A stretch of 64,000 bases of DNA. It comes from Psychroserpens sp041224425 (GTDB taxonomy: Bacteria; Bacteroidota; Bacteroidia; Flavobacteriales; Flavobacteriaceae). The notes under the pieces are model-generated. The model ran no database searches. It was not told the origin of the DNA and saw only the letters and a list, made by a program, of their open reading frames with translations. The stretch lies in NCBI RefSeq assembly GCF_041224425.1, contig NZ_JBGFGL010000067.1, forward strand, positions 62,001 to 126,000, given 5' to 3'. Position numbers and translations under genes: made by a program. Shown in pieces: positions 54,224 through 61,173 of this stretch (position 1 is its first letter; every line of letters begins with the position of its first letter).

Positions 54224-55099
54224 TTAATCTTTTATTGCCTTGCTAATAAAACGTATCCCATCGGGAAGTGCCGTTTTCCAATAATTCCAATCGTGTGAGC
54301 CATCTTTAACTCGATACTCGTGTGGAATTCCTTTCTGTGTTAATAAGATATGCAATTGGGCATTTCCAACAGTTACAAAATCATCATCACCACAATCAAA
54401 ATAAATTTGAATTGATTTAAGAATGTTAGCATTAGTATGTTTCACCCAATGCAAAACATCATAATCTTCAATTGTACTATTGAGTCTATCTTTCCCTTTT
54501 TTCCCAATCACAGATGGAGAAATGCGACCAAAATAAGGTTCAAAGGTCTCAGAAGCTTCGTTTGCAATTTCCTCTTCAGTAGAGATTCCTGCACTAAAGG
54601 CCACACTAACTCCAAATATATCATGGTGTTTAAACGCTAATCGTAAAGCACCAGAGCCTCCCATTGATAAGCCACAGATGGCACGCTGTTTTTTATTTTT
54701 TTTTATTCGGTATTTAGATTCAATTAAAGGAATAAATTCAGTTATAAACATATCTTCATAAGGGTAGCTGCCATCCTCTTTGTTCATGTATAATCTATCA
54801 TCTCCATCAGGCATGATGACGACCATCGGAACGATGTCTTCAGATGTAATAAGCTTGTCAACTGTAGTTTGTAAGTCGCCAATTCTAATCCAATCGGTTT
54901 CATTTCCTAAGAATCCATGGAGGAGATATAAAACTGGATATGTTTGTTCGGATGAGTTATAATTTTCAGGCAAGTATACCGAATAGTTTATCTCCTTATT
55001 CAATAACTTACTGTCTATAGATAAACTTTCCATAATGCGACTCTGACCAAAGCCATAATGACCATAAATCAGAAGCATGAAGACAAGAATTTTTTTCAT
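54224..55099 (-). CDS. Secreted alpha/beta hydrolase (esterase family)
   Basis: 291 residues with a signal peptide ending GFGQS. Fold features are LYLLHGFLGNETDW, the nucleophile S145 in CGLSMGGSG, and the catalytic His in GSHDWNYW near the C-terminus, as in esterase D / acetyl xylan esterase-like enzymes. Substrate unknown. Its start overlaps the stop of the 75-residue gene by 4 bases (ATGA), so the two are translationally coupled. Confidence 0.87.
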   Translation of the reverse strand: MKKILVFMLLIYGHYGFGQSRIMESLSIDSKLLNKEINYSVYLPENYNSSEQTYPVLYLLHGFLGNETDWIRIGDLQTTVDKLITSEDIVPMVVIMPDGDDRLYMNKEDGSYPYEDMFITEFIPLIESKYRIKKNKKQRAICGLSMGGSGALRLAFKHHDIFGVSVAFSAGISTEEEIANEASETFEPYFGRISPSVIGKKGKDRLNSTIEDYDVLHWVKHTNANILKSIQIYFDCGDDDFVTVGNAQLHILLTQKGIPHEYRVKDGSHDWNYWKTALPDGIRFISKAIKD

Positions 55100-55323
55100 G
55101 ATGGATGCTTTACACGAATTAATTTAACAAAAACCAAACGCATTAATAAAACCCATGGAAATCCATGAAGAAAGGTATCAAACCAATCCATGGCCTGCAT
55201 GCCTTTGGCACCTCCAGCAATCCATTTCAGTTTTCCCCAAATGTGCGGTTCTGGAACGAATGGTGCTAAGCCTAAAGTGAAACAAAGGAGCAGGATGATT
55301 TTATAGTTATTGAGTGTCTTCAT
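55096..55323 (-). CDS. Small conserved membrane protein
   Basis: 75 residues: one N-terminal membrane helix, a conserved central loop (EPHIWGKLKWIAGGAKGM) and a second membrane segment. It belongs to a family of unnamed flavobacterial proteins without known function. A TATTTTTG -7 element (55354-55361, minus) fits its start. It precedes the esterase with a 4-base overlap. Confidence 0.7.
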   Translation of the reverse strand: MKTLNNYKIILLLCFTLGLAPFVPEPHIWGKLKWIAGGAKGMQAMDWFDTFLHGFPWVLLMRLVFVKLIRVKHPS

Positions 55324-55353
55324 GCATTAAGTATAGATTGTATAAAACCTATT

Positions 55354-55361
55354 CAAAAATA
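55354..55361 (-). promoter_or_regulatory. -7 element for the 75-residue gene and esterase
   Basis: On the minus strand TATTTTTG fits TAnnTTTG, 30 bases before the ATG at 55323. No clear -33 box. Confidence 0.4.
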
Positions 55362-55375
55362 ATGAATCAGCTTTT

Positions 55376-56140
55376 TTAATTTCTGATATCATCTATAAAT
55401 TTTGATATGTCCTCTAAAGGGTTATTCTTCAAGAATTTAATAAAAGCAGAACCTATAATTGCGCCTTTACTATAAGTTGTTGCTTGCGTAAAGGTATCAT
55501 GGTTGGAAATTCCAAAACCAACTATCTGTGGATTTTTCAAATTCATATCAGCAATGCGCTTGAAATAATCCAATTGTGGTTTTCCAAAACCAGATTGACT
55601 ACCAGTAACACTAGCAGTGCTAACCATATAAATGAAACCATTAGAAATTTCATCAATGTACCGAATGCGTTCTTCAGAGGTTTGAGGCGTTATTAAAAGC
55701 ACATTTATAAGATTGTGTTTGTCAAATATAGTTTTGTAGTTGTTATGATAAACATCTACTGGTAGGTCTGGAATGATCAGTCCGTCAATACCTATATCCT
55801 CACATTTGGCACAAAAAGCTTCGACGCCATATTGCAGTATCGGATTGAAATAACCCATAATGATTAAAGGAATGGAAACGGTATTTCGAATATCTTTTAG
55901 TTGTTCAAAAAGGATTTCGGTTGTCATTCCATTTTTTAAGGCTTGGGTTGAACTTTGCTGAATGGTTGGTCCATCTGCTAAAGGATCGCTAAATGGTAAT
56001 CCGATTTCTATCATGTCTACACCACTTTTTTCCAAATTCTCAATAATAGAAACGGTGTCATCAAGATTCGGAAATCCAGCTGAAAAGTAGATAGACAATA
56101 ATTTTTTGTCTTCCTTGAGTTTATGCTGTATTCTGTTCAT
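55376..56140 (-). CDS. trpA: Tryptophan synthase alpha subunit
   Basis: 254 residues. The catalytic Glu is in MIEIGLPFSDPLADGP and the later GFGISNH closes the phosphate-binding loop. It releases indole from indoleglycerol phosphate for TrpB. It is the last gene of the trp operon, separated from trpB by an inserted GIY-YIG cassette; a decayed second copy of its start lies beside trpB (56597). Confidence 0.94.
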   Translation of the reverse strand: MNRIQHKLKEDKKLLSIYFSAGFPNLDDTVSIIENLEKSGVDMIEIGLPFSDPLADGPTIQQSSTQALKNGMTTEILFEQLKDIRNTVSIPLIIMGYFNPILQYGVEAFCAKCEDIGIDGLIIPDLPVDVYHNNYKTIFDKHNLINVLLITPQTSEERIRYIDEISNGFIYMVSTASVTGSQSGFGKPQLDYFKRIADMNLKNPQIVGFGISNHDTFTQATTYSKGAIIGSAFIKFLKNNPLEDISKFIDDIRN

Positions 56141-56154
56141 TTTTTCTTTTCAGT

Positions 56155-56177
56155 AGCTGAAATAAATTCAGTTTAAC
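56155..56177 (-). repeat. Decayed third copy of the palindrome, before trpA
   Basis: AGCTGAAATAAATTCAG with TTTAAC following aligns to the intact copies (TGCTGAAACAAGTTCAGCATGAC) with several changes. The CTGAA-ATAAA-TTCAG core still pairs. It lies between trpA and the left intact copy. Confidence 0.5.
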
Positions 56178-56210
56178 TTATTTTTTAATTATTGATAACT
56201 ATTTCAAAAG

Positions 56211-56251
56211 GACGATCTCATCGTCAACCTGAACTTGTTTCAGGTTCTCAT
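56211..56251 (-). repeat. Left REP-like palindrome of the GIY-YIG cassette
   Basis: AACCTGAA (56226-56233) pairs with TTCAGGTT (56239-56246); the flanking ATGAG/GACGA context matches the right copy in inverse orientation. A second hairpin GACGAT-CTC-ATCGTC (56211-56225) adjoins it. The repeat abuts the GIY-YIG stop codon at 56251. Confidence 0.7.
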
Positions 56252-56517
56252 TATATTTGTAATGTATTTAATTTTCTAATTAAGTTAAGTTTCCATTCCT
56301 TTTTCCAGTTTTTGATTTGTTTTTCACGTGCTAAAGCTTGATTGATATCGGTGAATTCCTCAAAGTAGATTAAATCCTTTAGATTGTATTTTGAAGTAAA
56401 TTTTGAACCAATGCCCTTTTGGTGTTCAATTATTCTCTGACTTAAATTTGCAGTGATGCCAACATAAAATGTAGTTCTGTATGTATTAGTGATTATATAG
56501 ATATAACTTTTTTTCAT
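56251..56517 (-). CDS. GIY-YIG endonuclease (URI type) between trpB and trpA
   Basis: 88 residues, a bare GIY-YIG domain. The motif reads YIYIITN...FYVGIT near the N-terminus, with R in LSQRIIEH and the metal-binding E in AREKQIKNW. Such domains cut DNA; many small ones are of unknown role. It has no tryptophan-related function and interrupts the trp operon. Its ATG overlaps the stop of a 27-codon frame derived from the trpA start (ATGA). It is bracketed by inverted palindromes within 0 and 7 bases of its ends, which suggests a mobile cassette. Confidence 0.85.
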   Translation of the reverse strand: MKKSYIYIITNTYRTTFYVGITANLSQRIIEHQKGIGSKFTSKYNLKDLIYFEEFTDINQALAREKQIKNWKKEWKLNLIRKLNTLQI

Positions 56518-56597
56518 GACAAGATGAGATGCTGAAACAAGTTCAGCATGACGTTCCAGTTTTTAAGTTTTATTCTTTTTTTGTGAATCCTGTTCAT
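56514..56597 (-). pseudogene. Remnant of the original trpA start
   Basis: A 27-codon frame begins MNRIHKKRIKLKNW directly after the trpB stop (TAAAATG), while functional trpA begins MNRIQHKLKED. The first 15 bases match trpA at 12 positions, and further similarity exists if a short gap is allowed. The frame runs through the right palindrome and stops overlapping the GIY-YIG start. Confidence 0.6.
56524..56554 (+). repeat. Right REP-like palindrome of the GIY-YIG cassette
   Basis: ATGCTGAA (56529-56536) pairs with TTCAGCAT (56542-56549). It is in inverted orientation to the left copy, and the stem bases differ on both arms so pairing is kept. It ends 7 bases upstream of the GIY-YIG ATG. Confidence 0.75.
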
Positions 56598-56598
56598 T

Positions 56599-57780
56599 TT
56601 AAAGTTTAAAATAATCAATATAATTCTCTAAATCTTTGTCGCCTCTACCAGATAGGTTGATGACAACAATGTCGTTTTTCTGAAATGTTTTCTGATTAAA
56701 AATGGCTAAGGCATGAGACGTTTCAATAGCTGGAATAATACCTTCCAACTGACTTAGTTCTAGACCAGCAATCATGGCTTCATCATCTGTAATCGATATG
56801 AATTCTGCACGACCTGAAGCATATAAATGTGCATGCATTGGTCCGATACCAGGATAATCCAATCCAGCAGAAATAGAATAAGGCTCAGTAATTTGTCCAT
56901 CATCGGTTTGCATCAAAAGCGTTTTGCTTCCATGGATAATCCCTTCTCGGCCAAGCATTGACGTTGCAGCACTTTCTCCAGAATAAACACCCTTTCCAGC
57001 AGCTTCAACTGCAATAAGATTGACATCAGTATCGTTAAGGAAATGATAGTAAGCACCAGCAGCATTACTGCCTCCTCCAACACAGGCGACTACATAATCA
57101 GGTTTGTCAGTGTTTTCTTGTGCCTTCAATTGTACTTTGATTTCTTCTGAAATTACTGCTTGAAATCGTGCTACCATATCTGGATAAGGATGAGGTCCAA
57201 CCACGCTTCCAATAATATAATGTGTATCTATCGGATTGTTGATCCAATCACGAATAGCTTCATTGGTAGCATCTTTTAAGGTTTTGCTTCCCGACTTAGC
57301 AGGTCTAACTTCAGCGCCTAACATTTTCATGCGTGCCACATTAGGTGCTTGACGTGCCATATCGATTTCTCCCATATAGACTATGCATTGCATTCCCATA
57401 AGCGCACAAACTGTTGCTGTGGCAACACCATGTTGTCCAGCACCTGTTTCGGCAATGATTCTAGTTTTTCCGAGATGCTGAGCCATTAATATCTGACCAA
57501 TGGTGTTGTTGACTTTATGTGCACCTGTATGATTTAAATCTTCTCGTTTTAGATAAATCTTGGTGTTGTACTTTTTACTCAATCGTTTAGCAAAATAGAG
57601 AGGAGAAGGCCTTCCAACGTAATCTTTCAAAAGTTGTTCAAACTCTTTTTTGAACGAAGGTTTACGCATTATCTCGAGATAATTGAGACGTAGCTCCTCA
57701 ACATTTGGATAGAGCATTTCAGGAATAAATGCACCTCCAAAATCACCATAATAGCCTTTATTGTTAATATTGTAGTTCAT
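56599..57780 (-). CDS. trpB: Tryptophan synthase beta subunit
   Basis: 393 residues. The PLP-binding lysine lies in HTGAHKVNNT and the phosphate loop is CVGGGSNAAGAYYHF. It joins indole and serine. It begins 17 bases inside the end of trpF, an unusual overlap but the only plausible start (MNYNINNKGYYGDFGG). Its stop is followed by the trpA remnant, then the GIY-YIG cassette. Confidence 0.95.
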   Translation of the reverse strand: MNYNINNKGYYGDFGGAFIPEMLYPNVEELRLNYLEIMRKPSFKKEFEQLLKDYVGRPSPLYFAKRLSKKYNTKIYLKREDLNHTGAHKVNNTIGQILMAQHLGKTRIIAETGAGQHGVATATVCALMGMQCIVYMGEIDMARQAPNVARMKMLGAEVRPAKSGSKTLKDATNEAIRDWINNPIDTHYIIGSVVGPHPYPDMVARFQAVISEEIKVQLKAQENTDKPDYVVACVGGGSNAAGAYYHFLNDTDVNLIAVEAAGKGVYSGESAATSMLGREGIIHGSKTLLMQTDDGQITEPYSISAGLDYPGIGPMHAHLYASGRAEFISITDDEAMIAGLELSQLEGIIPAIETSHALAIFNQKTFQKNDIVVINLSGRGDKDLENYIDYFKL

Positions 57781-58384
57781 ACATAAATTGTTTTAAATCT
57801 TTATGGTTCTTTAAACCAGGTTCTATTTCAAATTTGCTATTGACATCAATGGCATAACAATATGTGGAAGCTTCAGTTTTTAAAAATAATTGCAATTCTT
57901 TTGTTTCTTCAAGTCCGATGCCACCACTTAAAAAAAAGGGTTTTGTGGATGAATACTTATTTAAGATGTTCCAATTGAATGTGTAGCCATTACCACCTGG
58001 AAGCTTTCCTTTGGTATCAAATAAAAAGTAGTCACAACCAGTTTCATAAGGCCTCAATACGGAAAAATCAAAGTTGTCATGAATACTGAAAACTTTTATG
58101 ATTTCAACTTCTAATCCTTTTAATTTTAAACAATACTCTGGAGATTCATTGCCATGCAGTTGTACGGCATTTAAGTTGTGTTTTTTTACGGAGTCCATTA
58201 CGACGTTTATTTCAGCATTGACAAACACACCAACCTTTTTAATGTGTTCAGGTAAGTCAGGAATCTTGCCATCAAAAAAGCGGGTTGATTTCTCATAAAA
58301 AATAAATCCGAGATAGTCTGGATTTAATTCAGCTATGGTTTTAATGTTTTCTGTATTTGTCATGCCGCAAACTTTCAATTTCAT
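57764..58384 (-). CDS. trpF: Phosphoribosylanthranilate isomerase
   Basis: 206 residues: a TIM-barrel enzyme with MKLKVCGMTNTENI at the N-terminus, where the catalytic Cys7 occurs, and the later FLFDTKGKLPGGNGYTF with the catalytic Asp. It converts PRA to CdRP. Its start overlaps the trpC stop by 4 bases (ATGA). Confidence 0.93.
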   Translation of the reverse strand: MKLKVCGMTNTENIKTIAELNPDYLGFIFYEKSTRFFDGKIPDLPEHIKKVGVFVNAEINVVMDSVKKHNLNAVQLHGNESPEYCLKLKGLEVEIIKVFSIHDNFDFSVLRPYETGCDYFLFDTKGKLPGGNGYTFNWNILNKYSSTKPFFLSGGIGLEETKELQLFLKTEASTYCYAIDVNSKFEIEPGLKNHKDLKQFMYELQY

Positions 58385-59166
58385 GACTCTAAGTTTTTGA
58401 TGAATTCGGTTGCGCTTTGACCTGGATCATTCGTTTTCATGAAGTTTTCACCAATCAGAAAACCTTGGTATCCATACAATTGAAGTGATTTAATAGCTTT
58501 AGTATTGCTGATGCCACTTTCTGAAACTTTAATAAACTCATCAGGAATCAAATTGCTTAAAGATTTACTAGTTTCTAAACTAACTTCAAAGGTTTTAAGG
58601 TTACGATTATTCACGCCAATCATATCAATAGTTGGCATCATGGATTTTTGGAGTTCTTCTTCATTGTGAATTTCCAATAGGACATCTAATCCAAGTGATT
58701 TTGCTAAAGTTGAAAATTCAGAAATCTCTTCTTTGGTCAAAATAGCTGAAATCAACAATATGGCATCTGCGCCAAAGGCTTTAGCTTCCACAATTTGATA
58801 GATGTCAATAGTGAAATCTTTTCTCAATAGTGGTAAAGTGCAACTCGCTCTTGCCATGAGCAAATCGTCTAAACTACCACCAAAATATTTACCGTCGGTA
58901 AGAACCGAAATGCCACAAACTCCAGCAGATGCATAACCTTTAGCAACATCATAAACATTCAAACTATGATTGATGGTCGCTTTGGATGGTGAGCGACGTT
59001 TATGTTCGGCAATGATACCATTTTTACTTTGCGCCAGTCGTTCGGACAAGGCTATAGGTTCTCGATTAAAAAGTACTGATTGTTCTAGTTGCTGAATAGG
59101 TATCAACTCTTTTTTATAGTTGATCTCAATGCGTTTGTCACGTACTATTTTTGATAGGATATCCAT
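58381..59166 (-). CDS. trpC: Indole-3-glycerol phosphate synthase
   Basis: 261 residues, single-domain TrpC with IIAEHKRRSPSKATI, LLRKDFTIDIYQI and VSESGI motifs. It closes the indole ring. It shares a single base with the trpD stop. Confidence 0.93.
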   Translation of the reverse strand: MDILSKIVRDKRIEINYKKELIPIQQLEQSVLFNREPIALSERLAQSKNGIIAEHKRRSPSKATINHSLNVYDVAKGYASAGVCGISVLTDGKYFGGSLDDLLMARASCTLPLLRKDFTIDIYQIVEAKAFGADAILLISAILTKEEISEFSTLAKSLGLDVLLEIHNEEELQKSMMPTIDMIGVNNRNLKTFEVSLETSKSLSNLIPDEFIKVSESGISNTKAIKSLQLYGYQGFLIGENFMKTNDPGQSATEFIKNLES

Positions 59167-60158
59167 TAGTTCGTCAATTCTATAAGTTGTTTCAATTTGG
59201 TATTTGCTTGTCCGCTTTTTAGGCTTTCCTTGGCCAATTCAAAACCATCTTGATGAGAGATTTGTTGAACTGTAGCTATCGCTAAACCTGCATTGGCACA
59301 AACCACATTGTTTTGTTCTTCAGTTCCATTACTTTCAATAATAGTTTTAAATATTTTAGCTGCTTCATCAACAGTAGCTCCTCCAAAAATGTCTGAAGGT
59401 AAAACTTGATCAATATTTAAATCACTTGGATGCAACATGATTTCTGAGTTGTTAGTCACAATTTTGGTGTTTCCGGTGAGTGAAATTTCATCATAGCCAT
59501 CCAATGCATGAACAATACTGTAGTTTTTATCTGTATTTTGATACAGATAACTGTAAAGTCGTTGTAATTCCAAACTAAAAACGCCTACCATTTGATTTTT
59601 TGGAAAGGCTGGATTCACCATTGGTCCGAGCATATTGAAAAATGTTTTTACACCTAATTCACGTCTTATTGGCGCCACATTTTTCATGGCAGGATGGAAT
59701 AGAGGAGCATGCATGACACAAATTCCCGCTTTATCAATGCATCGCTTTAAAATGTCTTCATTATTTGTGAATTTAACACCTAAGGCTTCCAGTACATTTG
59801 AAGATCCTGATGCTGAAGATACACCATAGTTGCCATGTTTAGCAACTTTAATTCCTGCGCCAGCAGTTACCAAAGAGGATAACGTTGATATGTTAAAAGT
59901 GTCTTTGCCATCACCACCAGTGCCACATAAATCAATGGTATTAAAATCTGATAAATCCACAGGAATACACAATTCAAGCAAAGCATCTCGAAACCCTTGG
60001 AGTTCTTCAATGGTAATACTGCGCATCATGTAAATGGTTAGAAAGGAAGCAATTTGGCTTGTATTGTATTGTCCTTCTGAAATATCTACCAATACACGTT
60101 TGGCTTCCTCAGTAGAAATGCTTTCGTGATTTATTAGTCTGTTAAGTATATGCTTCAT
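59166..60158 (-). CDS. trpD: Anthranilate phosphoribosyltransferase
   Basis: 330 residues. The CGTGGDGKDTFNIST loop binds PRPP, and KHGNYGVSSASGSSNVLEALG is the conserved central stretch (broken here as KHGNYGVSSASGS for length). It forms PRA from anthranilate. An IVS-type cassette separates it from trpG by about 440 bases, so the usual close coupling of trpG and trpD is broken. Confidence 0.94.
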   Translation of the reverse strand: MKHILNRLINHESISTEEAKRVLVDISEGQYNTSQIASFLTIYMMRSITIEELQGFRDALLELCIPVDLSDFNTIDLCGTGGDGKDTFNISTLSSLVTAGAGIKVAKHGNYGVSSASGSSNVLEALGVKFTNNEDILKRCIDKAGICVMHAPLFHPAMKNVAPIRRELGVKTFFNMLGPMVNPAFPKNQMVGVFSLELQRLYSYLYQNTDKNYSIVHALDGYDEISLTGNTKIVTNNSEIMLHPSDLNIDQVLPSDIFGGATVDEAAKIFKTIIESNGTEEQNNVVCANAGLAIATVQQISHQDGFELAKESLKSGQANTKLKQLIELTN

Positions 60159-60166
60159 TGTTTTTT

Positions 60167-60201
60167 AGAAATGAGATCTTAGATAATAGAATCTAGATTT
60201 T
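60167..60201 (+). repeat. Five heptads (AGAnnnn) downstream of the four-helix gene
   Basis: Five 7-base units, each starting AGA (AGAAATG, AGATCTT, AGATAAT, AGAATCT, AGATTTT), run on the plus strand, opposite to the array at 60551. The two arrays are inverted relative to each other around the inserted gene. Confidence 0.6.
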
Positions 60202-60549
60202 TGAAAATTTTTTAATTAATGTATAAATCATTTTTTGGATTTAAGTTAATAATTCAAAAACATGTTTTAATTCGTTTTCTTGTAAATACCCGATTCTGTT
60301 TATTAAAATTAATTGGGTGTTCAATTCATTACAAGATCCATTGGCTATGGATAAAAAATGTTTGAATTCTTTGTTAGAATTCCTAACAGCACCTTCTGCT
60401 ATATTTGAAGGAATTGATATTGCACTTCTTTGTATCTGGCTAGTTAAACCATATTTTTCTTCTGAAGGTAGCTTTGTACAAACATTATATACTTCTTCAA
60501 CAAGAAGCATTGATTTTTGCCAAACCACTAATTCTCTATAGTTGTTCAT
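60193..60549 (-). pseudogene. Four-helix-bundle (23S IVS/S23-type) gene with in-frame stop
   Basis: 102 codons are open (60549-60244), starting MNNYRELVVWQKSMLLVEEVY and with the family core SQIQRSAISIPSNIAEGA. The reading frame then meets TAA at 60241-60243, where the family has a glutamate, and continues IQKMIYTLIKKFSKI to a TAG at 60193-60195, the normal last helix of S23-type proteins. A single GAA to TAA change explains it. Proteins of this type are encoded within 23S rRNA intervening sequences in other bacteria. Confidence 0.7.
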
Positions 60550-60550
60550 G

Positions 60551-60620
60551 TCTATTGTCTAATATCTATCGTCTAATATCTATTGTCTAATATCTAAAAT
60601 CTATTGTCTTTTATCTTTTA
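60551..60620 (-). repeat. Ten heptad units between trpG and the four-helix gene
   Basis: Ten 7-base units, all beginning TCT on the plus strand (TCTATTG, TCTAATA, TCTATCG, TCTAATA and so on to TCTTTTA), run without interruption. The last two and a half units form the final codons and stop of trpG. Confidence 0.8.
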
Positions 60621-61173
60621 TCCAGTTTTCCAAAATTTGCTTTCCTTGTGGTGTTAAAACCGATTCTGGATGAAACTGTACGCCTTTCACATCATAAACT
60701 TTGTGCCTCAAGGACATGATTTGTCCATTGTCATCAAAAGATGTGGCTTCCAAAGCTTCAGGTAAATTGGTATCGACAACCCAAGAATGGTAGCGACCCA
60801 CTTCAATTTGTTTGGGCATATTATGAAATAGAATTTCATCATCTACAGTAATCTTTACTAAAGTGGCTACACCATGAAATACTTCATTAAGGTTGCTTAT
60901 CGTTCCACCGAAGACTTCTCCAATAGCTTGCTGACCTAGACATACACCCAAAATACTTTTTGTAGGTGCATAGGTTTTGATAATGTCTTTAAGCAATCCA
61001 GCCTCATCAGGTATTCCTGGCCCTGGAGATAAGACTATTTTTTCAAAGGGTTCAACCTCTTCAAGACTTAATTTGTCGTTTCGTTTTACGATGACTTCAC
61101 AGTGTAAATCTTCTAGATAATGGACCAGATTATAGGTGAAACTGTCATAGTTGTCAATTACTAATACTTTCAT
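60601..61173 (-). CDS. trpG: Anthranilate synthase component II (glutamine amidotransferase)
   Basis: 190 residues, class I amidotransferase. Cys78 in GVCLGQQAIG is the nucleophile and H in GVQFHPES completes the triad. It overlaps trpE by 4 bases (ATGA). Its final codons (KDKRQ) are built from the 7-base repeat that spreads into the gap, so the C-terminus was probably rewritten when the cassette arrived. Confidence 0.93.
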   Translation of the reverse strand: MKVLVIDNYDSFTYNLVHYLEDLHCEVIVKRNDKLSLEEVEPFEKIVLSPGPGIPDEAGLLKDIIKTYAPTKSILGVCLGQQAIGEVFGGTISNLNEVFHGVATLVKITVDDEILFHNMPKQIEVGRYHSWVVDTNLPEALEATSFDDNGQIMSLRHKVYDVKGVQFHPESVLTPQGKQILENWIKDKRQ

